Shown one piece after another: positions 14,704 through 27,352 of a DNA stretch of 64,000 bases. The notes under the pieces were generated by a model. It saw only the letters and a program-made list of their open reading frames with translations. It ran no database searches and was not told the origin of the DNA. The position numbers were made by a program, and so were the translations under genes. How positions within the stretch are numbered: the stretch's first letter is position 1; each line of letters starts with the position of its first letter. The stretch is from Gymnorhina tibicen (lineage: Eukaryota; Chordata; Aves; Passeriformes; Artamidae), in contig VXAZ01002373.1 of assembly GCA_013399875.1 (NCBI GenBank), forward strand, positions 558,001-622,000, given 5' to 3'.

Positions 14704-14717
14704 ACACACACACACAC
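14704..14717. repeat. (AC)7 microsatellite
   Basis: Seven uninterrupted AC dinucleotides, a short simple repeat of ordinary length. Confidence 0.9.
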
Positions 14718-16639
14718 CTAGACACCTGAAAGGATTATGCTCTATTTACATGCTCTTAGTTTCAGATTTCTAAATTATGCTGTGCAGCAAGAACTAGAAA
14801 CTTACTGCTGGCTATGAGAGTTTCTTCTTCTCTTGATTCCAGTGCTTTTTCAAAGACAGATGAGCCGAGTTACCAAGACAGTTCCCTCTCGCCTCTACGA
14901 AAGCACTTTACAGAACTAGCTTGTGATTTAGGAATCAGACACTTTTCTAAAACCAAGCAAGAATGGAATTATAGCTAATCACATTAGCCTATAACTTTTT
15001 TCCTCTCTAAAAGCAGGATTAAAGGCAGAGATGGGGAACTTCCCACATTCCCACACACCAGCTGCATTCTTCCAGACTCAGCTCGCTGAACAGCTAATAG
15101 AATTATGATCCACAGACCTAGGATTTTCAGGGATTACTCTGAGAGGTTGCCTAAGGAACTAACTGGACTGTAATTGCTGGCTTTGCACTACCAGGAAGGG
15201 ATAGACAGACCTTAAAATGACATTGAGAAGTACCCCAGAGGGAGCCCCGGCCTGAAGAAATTGCCATCTAGATTTTGTAAGAGCTGTGGAAACACTGATC
15301 TTAAAGTTTATTGAGAAAAACAACAAAATGAACTGAAAGTCCAGGTCTGGAGATGTGATTAATGAGAAGAGTGACAAGGTAAGGGAGAGGGAATTGCCCT
15401 CCAAGACTGATGCTGATGTACCTTTGTTTGAAGAGATCAATGTACATTTTAATGCCTTATCAATTCCTGCATTATGGTTGAGAGCATGTATGGCCAAGTT
15501 CTAATCTTCAAATGACACATGAAAACAGCTGAAAAAGAATTAATTTTTCTGTTCAAAGGGGAAGGTGAAGAAGGGGACAAAAATTTCTATTTACTTTCTG
15601 CAAAATGTACGTCACTCATATCAAACCAACCATACATAAAACTTTGACTTTTGTCATGACATACGCAGCAGTAATCACTGAGGTTACCTTTATGATTATT
15701 ATTTTCCATTTCCAAATACCAAAATCTAAAGGCATGCTCCACCCCCCCATGGCACCACAAATACAATGCAGGTTTCCTCGTACAACTTTCAGACTTTCTA
15801 AAGGATAAACATTGCAAATTTGAGCCTAGGAAATGAGAAGTTTTCTTTTTTTCCCCATTTCTTTTCAAGGATCTGATTTTCCTCAGTCAAGACACCTAAA
15901 AACAAGCCCAAAGAGAAACAAAAACTAGTTCAGATAAATCTAGTTTCAATTACAAACTTCAGCATTCATTAATGAAACAAAGATTCTTAATACAAATTCA
16001 AAAGAAAAGGCACTTTCTTCAAAATGCTGTTTTAAAAAACACAACCAGCAATTTAAGGACCCTTAAAGCACAGGCTTCTGCAAAGCATCACGTACTGCTG
16101 AACAAATAAAAAGCCCAAGACCCTCACTCAGCCTGCCAAGGCACTTGCACAGACACGGAGCCAATGGAACTAACAGTGGGAGGGATGCAAGGGGACAGAG
16201 GATGAGGCACCAAGCTCCCCCTGCGGCCACTGGAGCCAAGGGAGGTGCACTCCGGGGTAGGAGCAGAGCTGCTCAGCTCCTTCATGAGCCTGGCCAGCAA
16301 GGCAGGGACAGGAGTTTAACACAGGGGTTCTTGCCTTTGAAACTGATCATCCAGTGCAACCCTGAACATGCTGAAGAGGACCCTGCTCTCAGTTACAATG
16401 CTTGGGCCTGAAGCAATTTAAGCAGTGCTCTTCACAACCAAAAAGAAAAAGGCTGCTGCCCATTATTAAGTTTCACAGCTTCTTGTTTTTCTCCTCCCCA
16501 GACAGGCAACAGAGATAATGAATCAAAAAGAAAAAAGTCCACAACCAACAATAAAGTAACAACTTCCGTCAAGATAGAAGGGGGGAAAAAAAAGAATAAT
16601 AAGAATAATGATTTTTAAAAATATTAGTGGCACTTAGTT

Positions 16640-16649
16640 GGGGGGGGGG
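16640..16649. repeat. G10 homopolymer next to a purine-rich tract
   Basis: Ten consecutive G residues followed by AGGGAAATG. About 20-65 bases upstream lies an almost all-purine A/G stretch. A likely spot for sequencing or length errors. Confidence 0.85.
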
Positions 16650-19600
16650 AGGGAAATGTTGCCCAAACCCACCTTTCATTCAAACTGTTTCGAAACCTAA
16701 CAAAACCCATGGGTTCACATGGTGACCTGCCGCATCTGGGGAAAACAGGGATCTCTGATGAACAGCAAGGTAACTTATTTTGTCTCTTTGCAAGACTTCT
16801 GCACAAAATGGAGTGCTGCTCAAGTTATAAGAGGTGGAGACGTGTCCTCAGTCCCACCTTCAATGTAAAACTCCACCAAGGACCAGATTGTTAGTTATGA
16901 CTGACAGGTATTTTACAGCATTACAAACATGCACTACGCATCATCTGTTTCTGAGGAGGTCTCTAACACATACCTAAAGATAGAAAAATCATACTTGGCC
17001 TGAATGAATCAATGTTGGCAGGAAAAAAAAAAAAAGGATCTGCTGCAGAACTTGGCTGGAGCTGGATCTTTTCTGCTCCTTGCAGGGAGTTTGGAAAGCA
17101 CAAATTATCATAACAGGACACAAAGGACAGAGAAATAAATCAGGGAAATCCAGAAGGGCTCACAGTGGGGAGCAGAGAGGAGGAAAGAACTCACCTCTTG
17201 TCTGTACCTTTACGCAATGGGGTAGATACACAGACAGGACAGCACAAGAGGCACTTAGATATGGGACCAGCAGATTAAATAAAAGAAGAAATAAACTGCA
17301 AAGACTTTGGAAACAGAGCTATGCCTATAAAAGGACAATCTCACAGACCTCTAATGCCAGTCCAAGGACACTTTGCTGCAGGATATCTGGAGCAGTAGTA
17401 TGCAGGATTTCAGATGCAATCAAAGCTCAGTGTATTTCTTCCCTTATTGTAGCAGAATACCACCATGGAAAGCATAAAGGCAGTGGCACATGGTTTCCTA
17501 CTCTTCCCCCCCCTACCCTTTCCCCCTGAAATCAGGCAAAGCTGGCTGCCTCAGATCACAGTTTCAGTGTCATTATTGTTGCCTGCAAAAGAGCCTAAAC
17601 AGTATTAAAAACAATCAGTCAAGATTGACTACACCTTAGGACAGCACTTTAGAAAGAAAAAAGAGAGAGGGGAAAAAAAAGATATTGGAAATGGTAATTC
17701 ACCATTAAGTCACAGTCACCACCAGGACCTCAGACCTGCTTTCATAAGAGGGAAAGGTGCAGAGCCCACAGGGCCTGACATCGTTCATGGAGTTGAAAAC
17801 AAGCTGGCGTTATGACAAGTGACAGTGATGGACAGACAGATCTCCCCACACCAGAGGAGGGAGAGGCTGACATTATCTTGGGGGACCAGACCCATTCAAT
17901 TCCTGCTTGTCTTGGAGAAGGTGCATTTAGGTCCCCATGTAGCCCACACAAGATTTTCAGTTCTATCAAGCCGGAGGCTCTCTGCGGACACAGCACTGCC
18001 CATACCCCTGTACCTCAAGCAGCTCTAGACTCCCTCAGCAGATTCTCTTCCCCTTAAGCCTCACTGTGTTGAATACAGATCAGTGAGCAAAGCTCCAGAT
18101 TTGCCACCCTACTTCATGCCAGAAAGTTGCCTGCTGGCTACAACCCACTAAAACCTCTTCTTATTCGAGTTTCTTTCTTAAATCTTAGTGATTACTAAGT
18201 TATGTACAGGGTCCATATTTTGGCATTCCCCAACTATGCATTGCCCACATCCCCTCCCGCACTGTCCATTGCACTTGCTAATGCTGACTGCCTCAGCTTG
18301 TTGTTATTTTTCTCCTTCCCCCACTGAGACTCCAGCAATTAAACCATGCTGTGATCAAGAACCACAGACATCCCTTTGGCTGGCTTTACCCTAGCACTGC
18401 TTCCCCCTGGCGAAATACTGTGTGCAGTATTTATTTGGAGAACGTTAAACTCTTCAGATAAACACTTGCCTTACAGCATTGGGAGGAGGAATCACACCTG
18501 CCTTCAGCCATTTTATGAGCTTCACCTACTGAACAGCTCATGCAGCATCAACCACTTAGCAACCATGCCACTTTTAACCCCAAGTACAGCTGGCAGCATC
18601 TACTAGACAGCAAGTGTGGTGCTGGATGGGGAGATAGCAGTGAAGAAGCTAAATGGACCTGCCGGCCATCTCCTACTCGCTGGACCCTCTGTAATTACCA
18701 TGCAATAAAACTTCCACCCCACGTCTGCTGGATTTGAGGAGCAGAGTAGCTCGACACAAGCTGGGATTTCTCTCACCTGCCCAGCTCACTGTTTTGCACC
18801 CCAAGCACTTGAAACTGTGACCTATTCCACATGACCTCTGATCAAGAAACCACTCTGGATAATAAATGTGTTGTAGCTGGCCATCCCAAACATACCCTAC
18901 CAAGTAAATGTGACTGGCCAAATGGGAACCAATTCTTAGAAGTCACCCTTCTCTTTCTATTTAACAAGAAGGAAGAAAAAAATCATTATACAGAGACAAC
19001 AAAAGGCACAGTTAATACAAAGGTGCTGCTGTCCAATAGGACCTCTTGTATTTTAGAGCTGCAAGTTCAATCACAACAGAAATTCAAGAGGAAGTGGGAA
19101 AGGATCCAGGTTAGACGTGATTCAGGAGCCTCTATCTTCCTTGCAAATTGCTGCTCCATCACAGATACAGCACCTACTCCAGTCCCATGCCACAGCAAAG
19201 TAGCTATGTCTGCTCTGCCTAAATTATCTCTCTGCACTCATTAACAGCGCTCCCCCACTCCAAGTCTTATTTGGGATTCAGCTCACAAAGCTGACTTAAC
19301 CCATCCTTAAACCCACAAACCATATCTCCTTCCCAAGTGGCACACAGACCCCATCACAGGAATGACCTGTGCTTTGCAGCACTGCTTCCTTTCAAGGTCA
19401 AACTGAGCATGTTTCATTTGATCACATTCACAGGCTCAAAGCAGTTCACCCTCAGGGGCGCAGCCCTGTCAGTTTATGCCATGAAGATAACTGTGCCAAG
19501 CCATTCCCACTTACACCTACCCCAAATGAAGCAGCTGCAACAGAGACAAATGAACAAAGCTGGAGTGTTTGCAGGTAACATCTGCTGACTGCCACCTGTG

Positions 19601-22600
19601 CCAAGGCAGAAGGGTCCAAAGGAAGGCTACCTGGGAGGACACGGCCATGCTCTGGTGTCAGAAGCTAGGACCATGCTCAAGCAAGCCTTTCAGAAACATG
19701 TGAGACAGCACTAGTCTTAAGCCTCTGAGGGACTAGCAATATGAGACAGCTTAGAGGCATGAACTTCATTCTTGTCTCATTAGGAATCATGTTTGTGCAA
19801 CTTAGACGTATTAAAAATACCTGAGCACGATTTACATTTTTTATCCTTTTGCTATTTTTCTCCTTTTATCCCCGTAAGTTCTAAGAAATCAGAGGTCACA
19901 TAGGAAAAGCCAAGTACACAACAGCAGGAAAAATAACTGTCATCAAAACACAGAACCTAAAACTTGAGATTCATTCCCCACATTCATATCAAATCTCTTG
20001 CCAAAACTTATACTCACTGCTGCATTTTTTTCACTTGGAAGAACCAGTACATTTACACATGTACATTTTTCTCCAAGCTTATTCTGAAATTATTATTTGC
20101 AATGCACTTGGCAGATTAGAGGCATTACATAAATATTAGATGCTATAGCATAAGCTCTTACACAAGGAAAGGGATTTCTGAAGCTCTTAAAATTATCATG
20201 AGGTTTCTGTAGGCTATTTTATATGAACCCAGGCTTAAACAAGAGCCGGGCAATATACATTAAAGTTCACATTATAATATGCATAGAAGAATAATTCATA
20301 CAGAGGAAGACTGTTCAGTTGTCTTTAGCTACATGTATGGGACTTAAGTTTTTAGTTCATTCATCAGGTCCTACTCAGTCTTATGTTCTGAACTACAAAA
20401 AGAATAAAAGAAAATATTTTCATCCAGACAAAGAGAATTGCAAACAATTTTTAAAGAAGTTTAAAAAGGAAAGCAATTCATTATTTCTGTGTACACAACC
20501 TGAGAAGACAACCAAACAGAACAAGATAAAAAAAGTATTCCTTTCCCCAGGAGTATCATCCTCCTGAAATTTGTACCAAACAGAACACACACAAGAAATG
20601 TGTTTACCGATGGGGTATGAGTCATGCTCCCAGGTGAGGGTTAGAAAGACTATCACTTCCAATTCACAGGAGCAGGACTGTGGTGTTGTTATCTTCTGTT
20701 AATAAGAAGCAATGGGGATTAGAATAAGCAATCAGTAGTTGCAAGCGCTATGCTATCCTCCAACATCAAAATATTCAACTCAGGAGTATTTTCTCATTTT
20801 CTGTGTTTTGCCTTACCTCAGCTCACAGACATGTTAAGCTTTCACCTGCTTTATATTGTTATTAAAATGCTCAGCATTTGTGTAAGTAGTTTGGTCTAGA
20901 CAGAACACAAAATGTAGAAGAATACTTCTGTGTTATCTTAACTCACCGAAATATTTATGATCACTGAGAAATGCTGGAAAATAGTTTAATAGAAACCTCC
21001 AGTCAATTCTCACGTACATTCATTACAAGCTAAGTAACACAGCACGAGAAAACATGATGCAATATCATCAGCCTTACAAAAAATCCAGTACGTTGGGAAG
21101 GAAAAAAAAATCCATAAACTGATCCCCTCTTCATTTTGAACTGTAACAACTTGCCACTGTAATAATGCTGTAGAAGGACATGGTCATCATACTTCACCTA
21201 CAACTCTGCATTCATTATGGGTCAGTAGCCACCAACACCACAGAGAAAATGTAATTTCTACCGCAGGCCTGCAGAGCACAGAAAGCACAGTATCTCTGAA
21301 ATGTAACATTATGGAAAAACAGCCCGGACTTTGTCTCATCAAACAAAAGGCACTGCTGGGATAATAAACTTTTAAGCCAAGAAACACACATACCAGTAAA
21401 ATCAAGTTTCTGAAAACCTATTATAACTTGGAACTGCAAAGGTATCTGAAGTGTCATTTAGAATTTTTCAAAAAATAAATTAAAAAGGCAGGCAAAGCTG
21501 TCTTTCGCATGAGGACACAGACAACATATAATTGAATCTTTCCTCTGTCCCATAAGTGTATTTAATAGTACCTTCTGAAGTTCTCCAAAGAGATGGCAGA
21601 AAAGCAAGAGCTAAGAGAGGAACACGTGGGACACAGAAGCAACCAGCTACAGTCCCATCCCCAGGATTCATACAGTTTAGAAAAGCAATTATAGTACTGG
21701 ATTCTGGACTGTAGGAATATACATTTAAAATGGATGGAAAATGACTAATCTTTTCCTATCACAAAATGTTACTCAATTGCAGTTTCTCTGCAACTCCACC
21801 AGCATGAGCAGCAGGCTAGTTCTTCGTCATTTGCAAATTTAGCATTTATTTTATCATGCCATATGTAGTCGAGGGAATTCAACCAGGAGAGGAAGGCTCT
21901 GCTCCACCCTGTTCATCCTTTACCTTCACAGAAGGAAGAAGATAAAGCAGAAGAGGAAAAGGCGAAAAATAATGTTCTGGGTAGAGTTCGGATGAGGTGA
22001 ATATCATCTGAATCATTTCACATTATATACTCTATGCCACTGCCTTTACTTTGCCAGTTACTTTCAGAGTTGAACACTGGGGCCACTTAGCAGCAGCGCT
22101 GCAGGGAAGAGGTCATAACACACTGAAAACAGCACAGGAAGGGACCAAAGAAGAAACTCCCCTCCCAGTAACAGGGCAATCCAAGCAGAAGCTCAGAAAC
22201 CAGCTCGTGGCTCCGATAAGGAAAGCCCTAGAAGAGATCCCCATGGCCTTGGGAGTGCAGCTGCTTGCAGAGGGGAGGGAGGGCAACAAGTAAATGAAGT
22301 GTGAGGCAGGATCCCTCCCACCCTCCCTTATTCATATAAATCACTTAACTTTTCAGAGAGCAGCAAATCTCCTTACTCCTCTGGATTAAAGGCAGACTTA
22401 AAAGAATGTTTGTTAACAGACTACCTTCTCCCAGGGTCATTCCTCAGGCACGCCAGCTATCCACATGCACAAGACTGTGTTAAGGATGCCCTTGATTAAA
22501 AATGAAAAGTTTATTTCTAAATAAAATGATACCTTTAAAGACAATTAAAAAGCTTACTGGATGTGGGATACAATTTTAATTTTGCTTCTGTGGAGCCTGA

Positions 22601-25600
22601 TGACCATTAGACAAGTGTCTGTGTTATAAGAATATCTCTTTGAAACATCAAGTGGCCTTTTGCCATCCTGTACTATGAGGTGAAATGAAATTCAAGGTAT
22701 CAGGTCTCCCATGCAAGGAAGAGACAGCAGGACAGTCATTTCAGAAGACAGCTTTTAGGCTGCTTACTGACTAAGGGAAGCTGAGTCCCTATGGGATTCC
22801 CACTAAATTTCAGGAAGCAATATTTTATCCCAGGACCAAGTATGTTTTTGAAGATTTCATTTGCCTGCCTACATGTTTTTCATTATGATCACAGCATTAA
22901 AAGAGGGAAAGTTAATAATAAAAAATAAAGGCTAATTTACATTTCACTACATAATATCACAGAGCTAATTAGGTAATTTAAAAAATAGGTTAAAATATAT
23001 AACATGAATGAGCAATATTGCAAAAATACCTGTTACAAAAAATGTGCAGTACAAGAGGAGCAAGAAAGTGGAGCGGAGGAGAAATGCTTGTTACAGAGGA
23101 GTAAGTCAGATCAACAGGCACATACCCCACAGATGCTAGGGAAAAAAACAGTCAACAGGGTTAGATAATTTGTCAATACCTTGTTTAGTAAGAAATACTA
23201 ATCCTCAGGAATCAAAGAAACAAGAGGAATCCCCTAAAAAAAAAAAGCTTATTTTGTAGATACAAACTGCTTCAGTCCTGCACGGGAACCAGGTCTAACC
23301 CCAAAATGCCTTCTCCAGCTCGGATGAAACACCAACATGACAATATCAAGGAGCTCCAGTATCATCTGTAAACTGACATGTTTTACAACTAAAGAACATG
23401 AACGCTACAAATGCTTTCCTGAAACTAAGCCTCCAGGTGACCTGTTCTCAGAGCCAAAATTTATTCCTGAAGATAGCGAGACAGATGCTGGTGCTGGGTG
23501 TGGAACATGAATCCACTGACTCAAACCCCGCTGTGCAATGGCTCACAACATCAGGGCAGACAGAGTACAGGTGGCACACACTCTCCTTGCACCTTCTGGG
23601 CCAAATCCCCACCTACTAAGTCTACAACAAACCTCTCATTTAGCTTCAGGAAGTAAAACTCCCTGTGTCCATAGGCATCCCAACCAACAGAACACTGAAA
23701 TCACTTTTGCTGGTTTGCTAAAACATGGAAACGCAGAAAAGGCCACAGCTCAGAGAAACTGACCTCGGCACATCGCAGGTGTGGCCTGTGTTCTCTCATG
23801 TCTTCATACCAAAGCAAACTAGCAAAATGAGTTAAATAGCTGACCTTTGTGTTACATCACAAGCTGCTTGTGAGGACACCAAACTTCCTCCTAACATTCT
23901 TGTAAGTGCTCGCTTGTATTGTAACAAAAGGCAAACATTGTTCTGATAGTTTCCTTAATATAGACACTAACAAAATGCTAAATAATAGCATGAAAGTACT
24001 TTATCCCCTGCTTTCCCCAAGCCAACAAACTTCAGGATATGTATAATAGTAATTTCATCTTCCTGGTATTTTTTCCATTTCTTTTCTCTATGTAACTCAA
24101 ACCTGTTTCAAAAGAAAAGCTTAGTTTCAATACATATATCCCAGCAAGTCTTGCAAATATTTTCAGAAAGTCTGATAACAGCTCAGTACAAACAAAAAAA
24201 AAAGGTCATATTTGGCAAAATCTGAGTTTGTCCATATTTTCTTCTTTTTCTTTTTTCTTTAATGCTTTGCCTTTGGAAAACAATGCAATTTTGGTGGCAC
24301 TGCTTTCCTCTCAGCTTCTCTGCAGCGAGCATTTTGATATCTTCTGGTTACAATGAACCCAAATTTTAGAACATCATATACATGCTTCTGGGAAGAGGAT
24401 AGAACAGATTCACTAGTTCTCTCTAACAAGTACCACCTTTCCCTTAGATCTGTTCCACCAGCACTAGAGCCAGTAACTGCAAGGGAAGGGGATGAGACAA
24501 AAAACCAAAAATAAACAAAGAAAACAACACCAGAGAGAAAGCACATATCTTTTCACATAGATAACAACAGGAACTGAGAAAGCTAGTGACTTTTTTACAC
24601 CTCCCAATTAACCAAGCTGCTCCAAGCTCAAGAGGGAAGAGCAACAAGTATATGAAAACAATCCTGGTATGTTCTGCTTTCATGACCACCAGGGCCATTT
24701 ACTTTATCTCCAAACACTCTCTCACATCAGGTTTGATCAACAGGGCCGACCTGAACCTTCACTTTCCAGCACCCACATTTTTCTGCCCCAGCAGTCTCAG
24801 GTGACGCTCATGGGATGCACACACCTGGGATCCACAGAACCTCCCTTCCACTTTGTCATCAACTTGCAATTAGTTACTTGCTGAAAGCCACAGAACTTCA
24901 CCTAAGCTGAAAATAGCAGCATGTACTTATTTTGGTAAAGAATTGCTTTTTAAGGGACTATTACAGTGGCAGAACAATTAGAGCTTACTTTTAAATATTT
25001 AAACTTACAGTTCATGGGGAATTTGCTCAGTAACCTACTCAATCCTTTAATAATCTGAGGAGAACAATCCAATTTAAAATTCTTATATCTCTCATTAAAA
25101 TCTCTCTTTAAATATCCCATTTCAGCATCCCCAATGATGTAACAATCTTTTAAATAAAGCTAGTGATTGCTCATTAACAATGTGAAGTCTTCACTGTAGT
25201 TTTTGCAACAGTTTTTTGGGGAATTAATGTATGTCTGAAGAGACTATAGCAAAACAACTTGTAGTCTGGAAGGGCTATCTTAGTAAATTCTGTAATCTCT
25301 GAGTTGGTAGCAACATGGATGGCCAGACATGCTCAAGACTTGGAAGCAGTAACAGAAAGAAACCGAATACTGAATCCTGAACCCAGAATCCTCAAGGAAA
25401 ACAATGTGCGTACCGATAAAGGAATCAAGTGCAAGGACATGCCTTGCCTTTGCAGCTACTCCTACTGCCAGCTGGATGCATTCAAAGGCACACTGCCTTT
25501 TGCCTGGCTGGCAAGGCTACAACCAGGTCCTGATCAGATACCCTCTAAAGTAAATACCATTATATGAGTGAGTCAGGGCAACAAACCACTTGGAAAGCCC

Positions 25601-25859
25601 AGTTTGGGGGCTAGCCAAGGGATTTTTTTTCTTTCAGTTTGGAGCCTGTGGTCCTCAAGCGTCTCCCCAAACCGGAAAGCACTTTGGGAGGTATGTGACC
25701 AGTCACTACCATTGAGCACAACGGCTGTCAGGTCCACAGGAAGCTCTTCCAAACCCCACACATTTCACCATTCCTGGGCAGCGGGAAGTATTTACACACG
25801 CACAAACCAAACCGGGTTTCCTACCAAAAGCCCTTTCTATTCCAGGATCAAGCACTGAG

Positions 25860-27290
25860 ACTGCTGTTCACCGGCGGGTACCCCATCCTTGGCCCCTGCG
25901 CCCCCGGAGCCGTCACTATGGGTAGGGGAGCCCGGTGCTGCCCCTTGCCATCCTTCGCCGATCCGGGTACCGGCCACTCTCGCGGGGACTTTCAAGGGCA
26001 GCTGACCGTTTGCATCCTCGGGCTCCCAGGAAGGAGCCACCCAGGTACAGAGCTACCGCCAGCGCCGGACGCACGGCGCCGGGGATGCCGCTCCCCCCTC
26101 CGCATCTTCCCCCCGCCGCTCCCGCTGCCCGCGGCGCCGCGCAGGCCCGGGGNNNNNNNNNNNNNNNNNNNNNNNNNNNNNNNNNNNNNNNNNNNNNNNN
26201 NNNNNNNNNNNNNNNNNNNNNNNNNNNNNNNNNNNNNNNNNNNNNNNNNNNNNNNNNNNNNNNNNNNNNNNNNNNNNNNNNNNNNNNNNNNNNNNNNNNN
26301 NNNNNNNNNNNNNNNNNNNNNNNNNNNNNNNNNNNNNNNNNNNNNNNNNNNNNNNNNNNNNNNNNNNNNNNNNNNNNNNNNNNNNNNNNNNNNNNNNNNN
26401 NNNNNNNNNNNNNNNNNNNNNNNNNNNNNNNNNNNNNNNNNNNNNNNNNNNNNNNNNNNNNNNNNNNNNNNNNNNNNNNNNNNNNNNNNNNNNNNNNNNN
26501 NNNNNNNNNNNNNNNNNNNNNNNNNNNNNNNNNNNNNNNNNNNNNNNNNNNNNNNNNNNNNNNNNNNNNNNNNNNNNNNNNNNNNNNNNNNNNNNNNNNN
26601 NNNNNNNNNNNNNNNNNNNNNNNNNNNNNNNNNNNNNNNNNNNNNNNNNNNNNNNNNNNNNNNNNNNNNNNNNNNNNNNNNNNNNNNNNNNNNNNNNNNN
26701 NNNNNNNNNNNNNNNNNNNNNNNNNNNNNNNNNNNNNNNNNNNNNNNNNNNNNNNNNNNNNNNNNNNNNNNNNNNNNNNNNNNNNNNNNNNNNNNNNNNN
26801 NNNNNNNNNNNNNNNNNNNNNNNNNNNATCATATTGGGGCCGCCCCCGGCTGCCCGCAGCGATGCGGCCGCGACCCGCGGTCGTGCTCGCAGCCGCCTCC
26901 GGGATGAGCTGCCCGGGAGGCGTCTCCCGCGGAGTCGCTCGGGATTCCATTACCGGGGGCTAGACATCGCCGCCCGCAGTGCGCTGTCCCTGCTACCCCT
27001 GGGCTGAGCCAGCGCCGTCCCAGCCCCGGCAGAGCCTGCTGATCCTGCGGGACAAGACTCCCGCTTGGAGGGTTTACTTGCCTTGTCCTGCTTAAACACG
27101 CCAAGGATATTTTCCCCACAAAGCCATTTGTTAGAAAAGAGAACCTGGGACAGTGGCCGAAAGCGAGCCGTGCTGCCGGCCTGCCGTGGGTTCCCCCTGC
27201 CTGCCGGGGGAGGCCGGGGACATGCCCGCCCGCCGATCAGCGGTGACGGAGCGGCAGCCCCCGGGCTCCTCCGCGCACAGCCAGATGATT
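25860..27290. promoter_or_regulatory. CpG island, probable promoter region (contains an assembly gap)
   Basis: CpG is rare across the rest of the window but abundant here: roughly 20 CpGs occur in the first 135 bases right of the gap (26828-26962), and similar density is seen at 26040-26152 and 27160-27290. Several GC-box-like CCCGCCC and CCGCCCCC segments occur and there is no obvious TATA box, as is usual for CpG-island promoters. The + strand base bias to the left and the orientation of nearby transposons suggest transcription leaving the island leftward, and perhaps in both directions. No known first exon could be recognised, partly because 675 bases are missing. CpG islands in birds are often the sites of such gaps because of extreme GC content. 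Confidence 0.8.
26153..26827. other. Assembly gap (675 N)
   Basis: A run of 675 undetermined bases in the middle of the CpG island. Open frames that appear to run through it are artefacts of unknown bases. The true length and sequence are unknown, and a first exon or transcription start could be hidden here. Confidence 0.98.
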
Positions 27291-27352
27291 AGGATGCTGC
27301 CATGGAGCAAAAGTGAAAGGACGGGGCCAAACATCTTCAAATTTGAGGACAT
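27131..27352 (-). other. Candidate first coding exon with signal-peptide-like start (unproven)
   Basis: A minus-strand open frame of 73 codons on the right shoulder of the CpG island. Its N-terminus has a second Met at residue 7, then a hydrophobic run (residues 7-26: MFGPVLSLLLHGSILIIWLC) followed by a small residue and acidic residues (A-E-E), which is the layout of a cleavable secretory signal peptide. After that the translation is rich in Gly, Pro, Arg and Ser and carries no domain. A weak splice-donor candidate (CCCAG|GTTCTC on the minus strand) lies just before the stop. Strand and position agree with the leftward transcription inferred for the left half of the window. I do not recognise the protein, and a hydrophobic run of this length can arise by chance in GC-rich DNA. 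It may equally be untranslated leader. Confidence 0.2.

Larger units (their letters stand above)
12382..25859. other. Unique non-coding DNA, probably intronic
   Basis: About 13.5 kb without a recognisable gene or interspersed repeat. It holds simple tracts only: (AC)7 at 14704-14717, a G10 run at 16640-16649 beside a purine-rich stretch (16575-16620), and several A8-A13 runs. Open frames up to about 150 codons (17080-17529, 18831-19244) show no domain, motif or splice context I trust. The + strand carries more A than T and more C than G, consistent with the minus strand being the transcribed sense strand. Confidence 0.5.

Noticed and set aside
14843..14978. Exon-like stretch after a TTCTTCTTCTCTTGATTCCAG acceptor, open for 44 codons to a TAA
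   Set aside because: The plus strand disagrees with the strand bias of this half, the peptide is unrecognised, and there is no upstream exon to join it.
16320..16400. GATCATCCAGTGCAACCC segment resembling a CR1 3' end
   Set aside because: The match is too short and the flanks do not follow the CR1 order, so I did not annotate it.
17625..17675. Strong minus-strand polypyrimidine tract and AG acceptor
   Set aside because: The sequence following it on the minus strand has early stops in every frame, so there is no support for a coding exon. A non-coding exon cannot be excluded.
25916..26963. Open frames of 259-344 codons across the CpG island on both strands
   Set aside because: Most of their length is undetermined bases, which cannot contain stops. 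Overlapping frames on both strands are equally open, so they are artefacts of the gap and high GC content.
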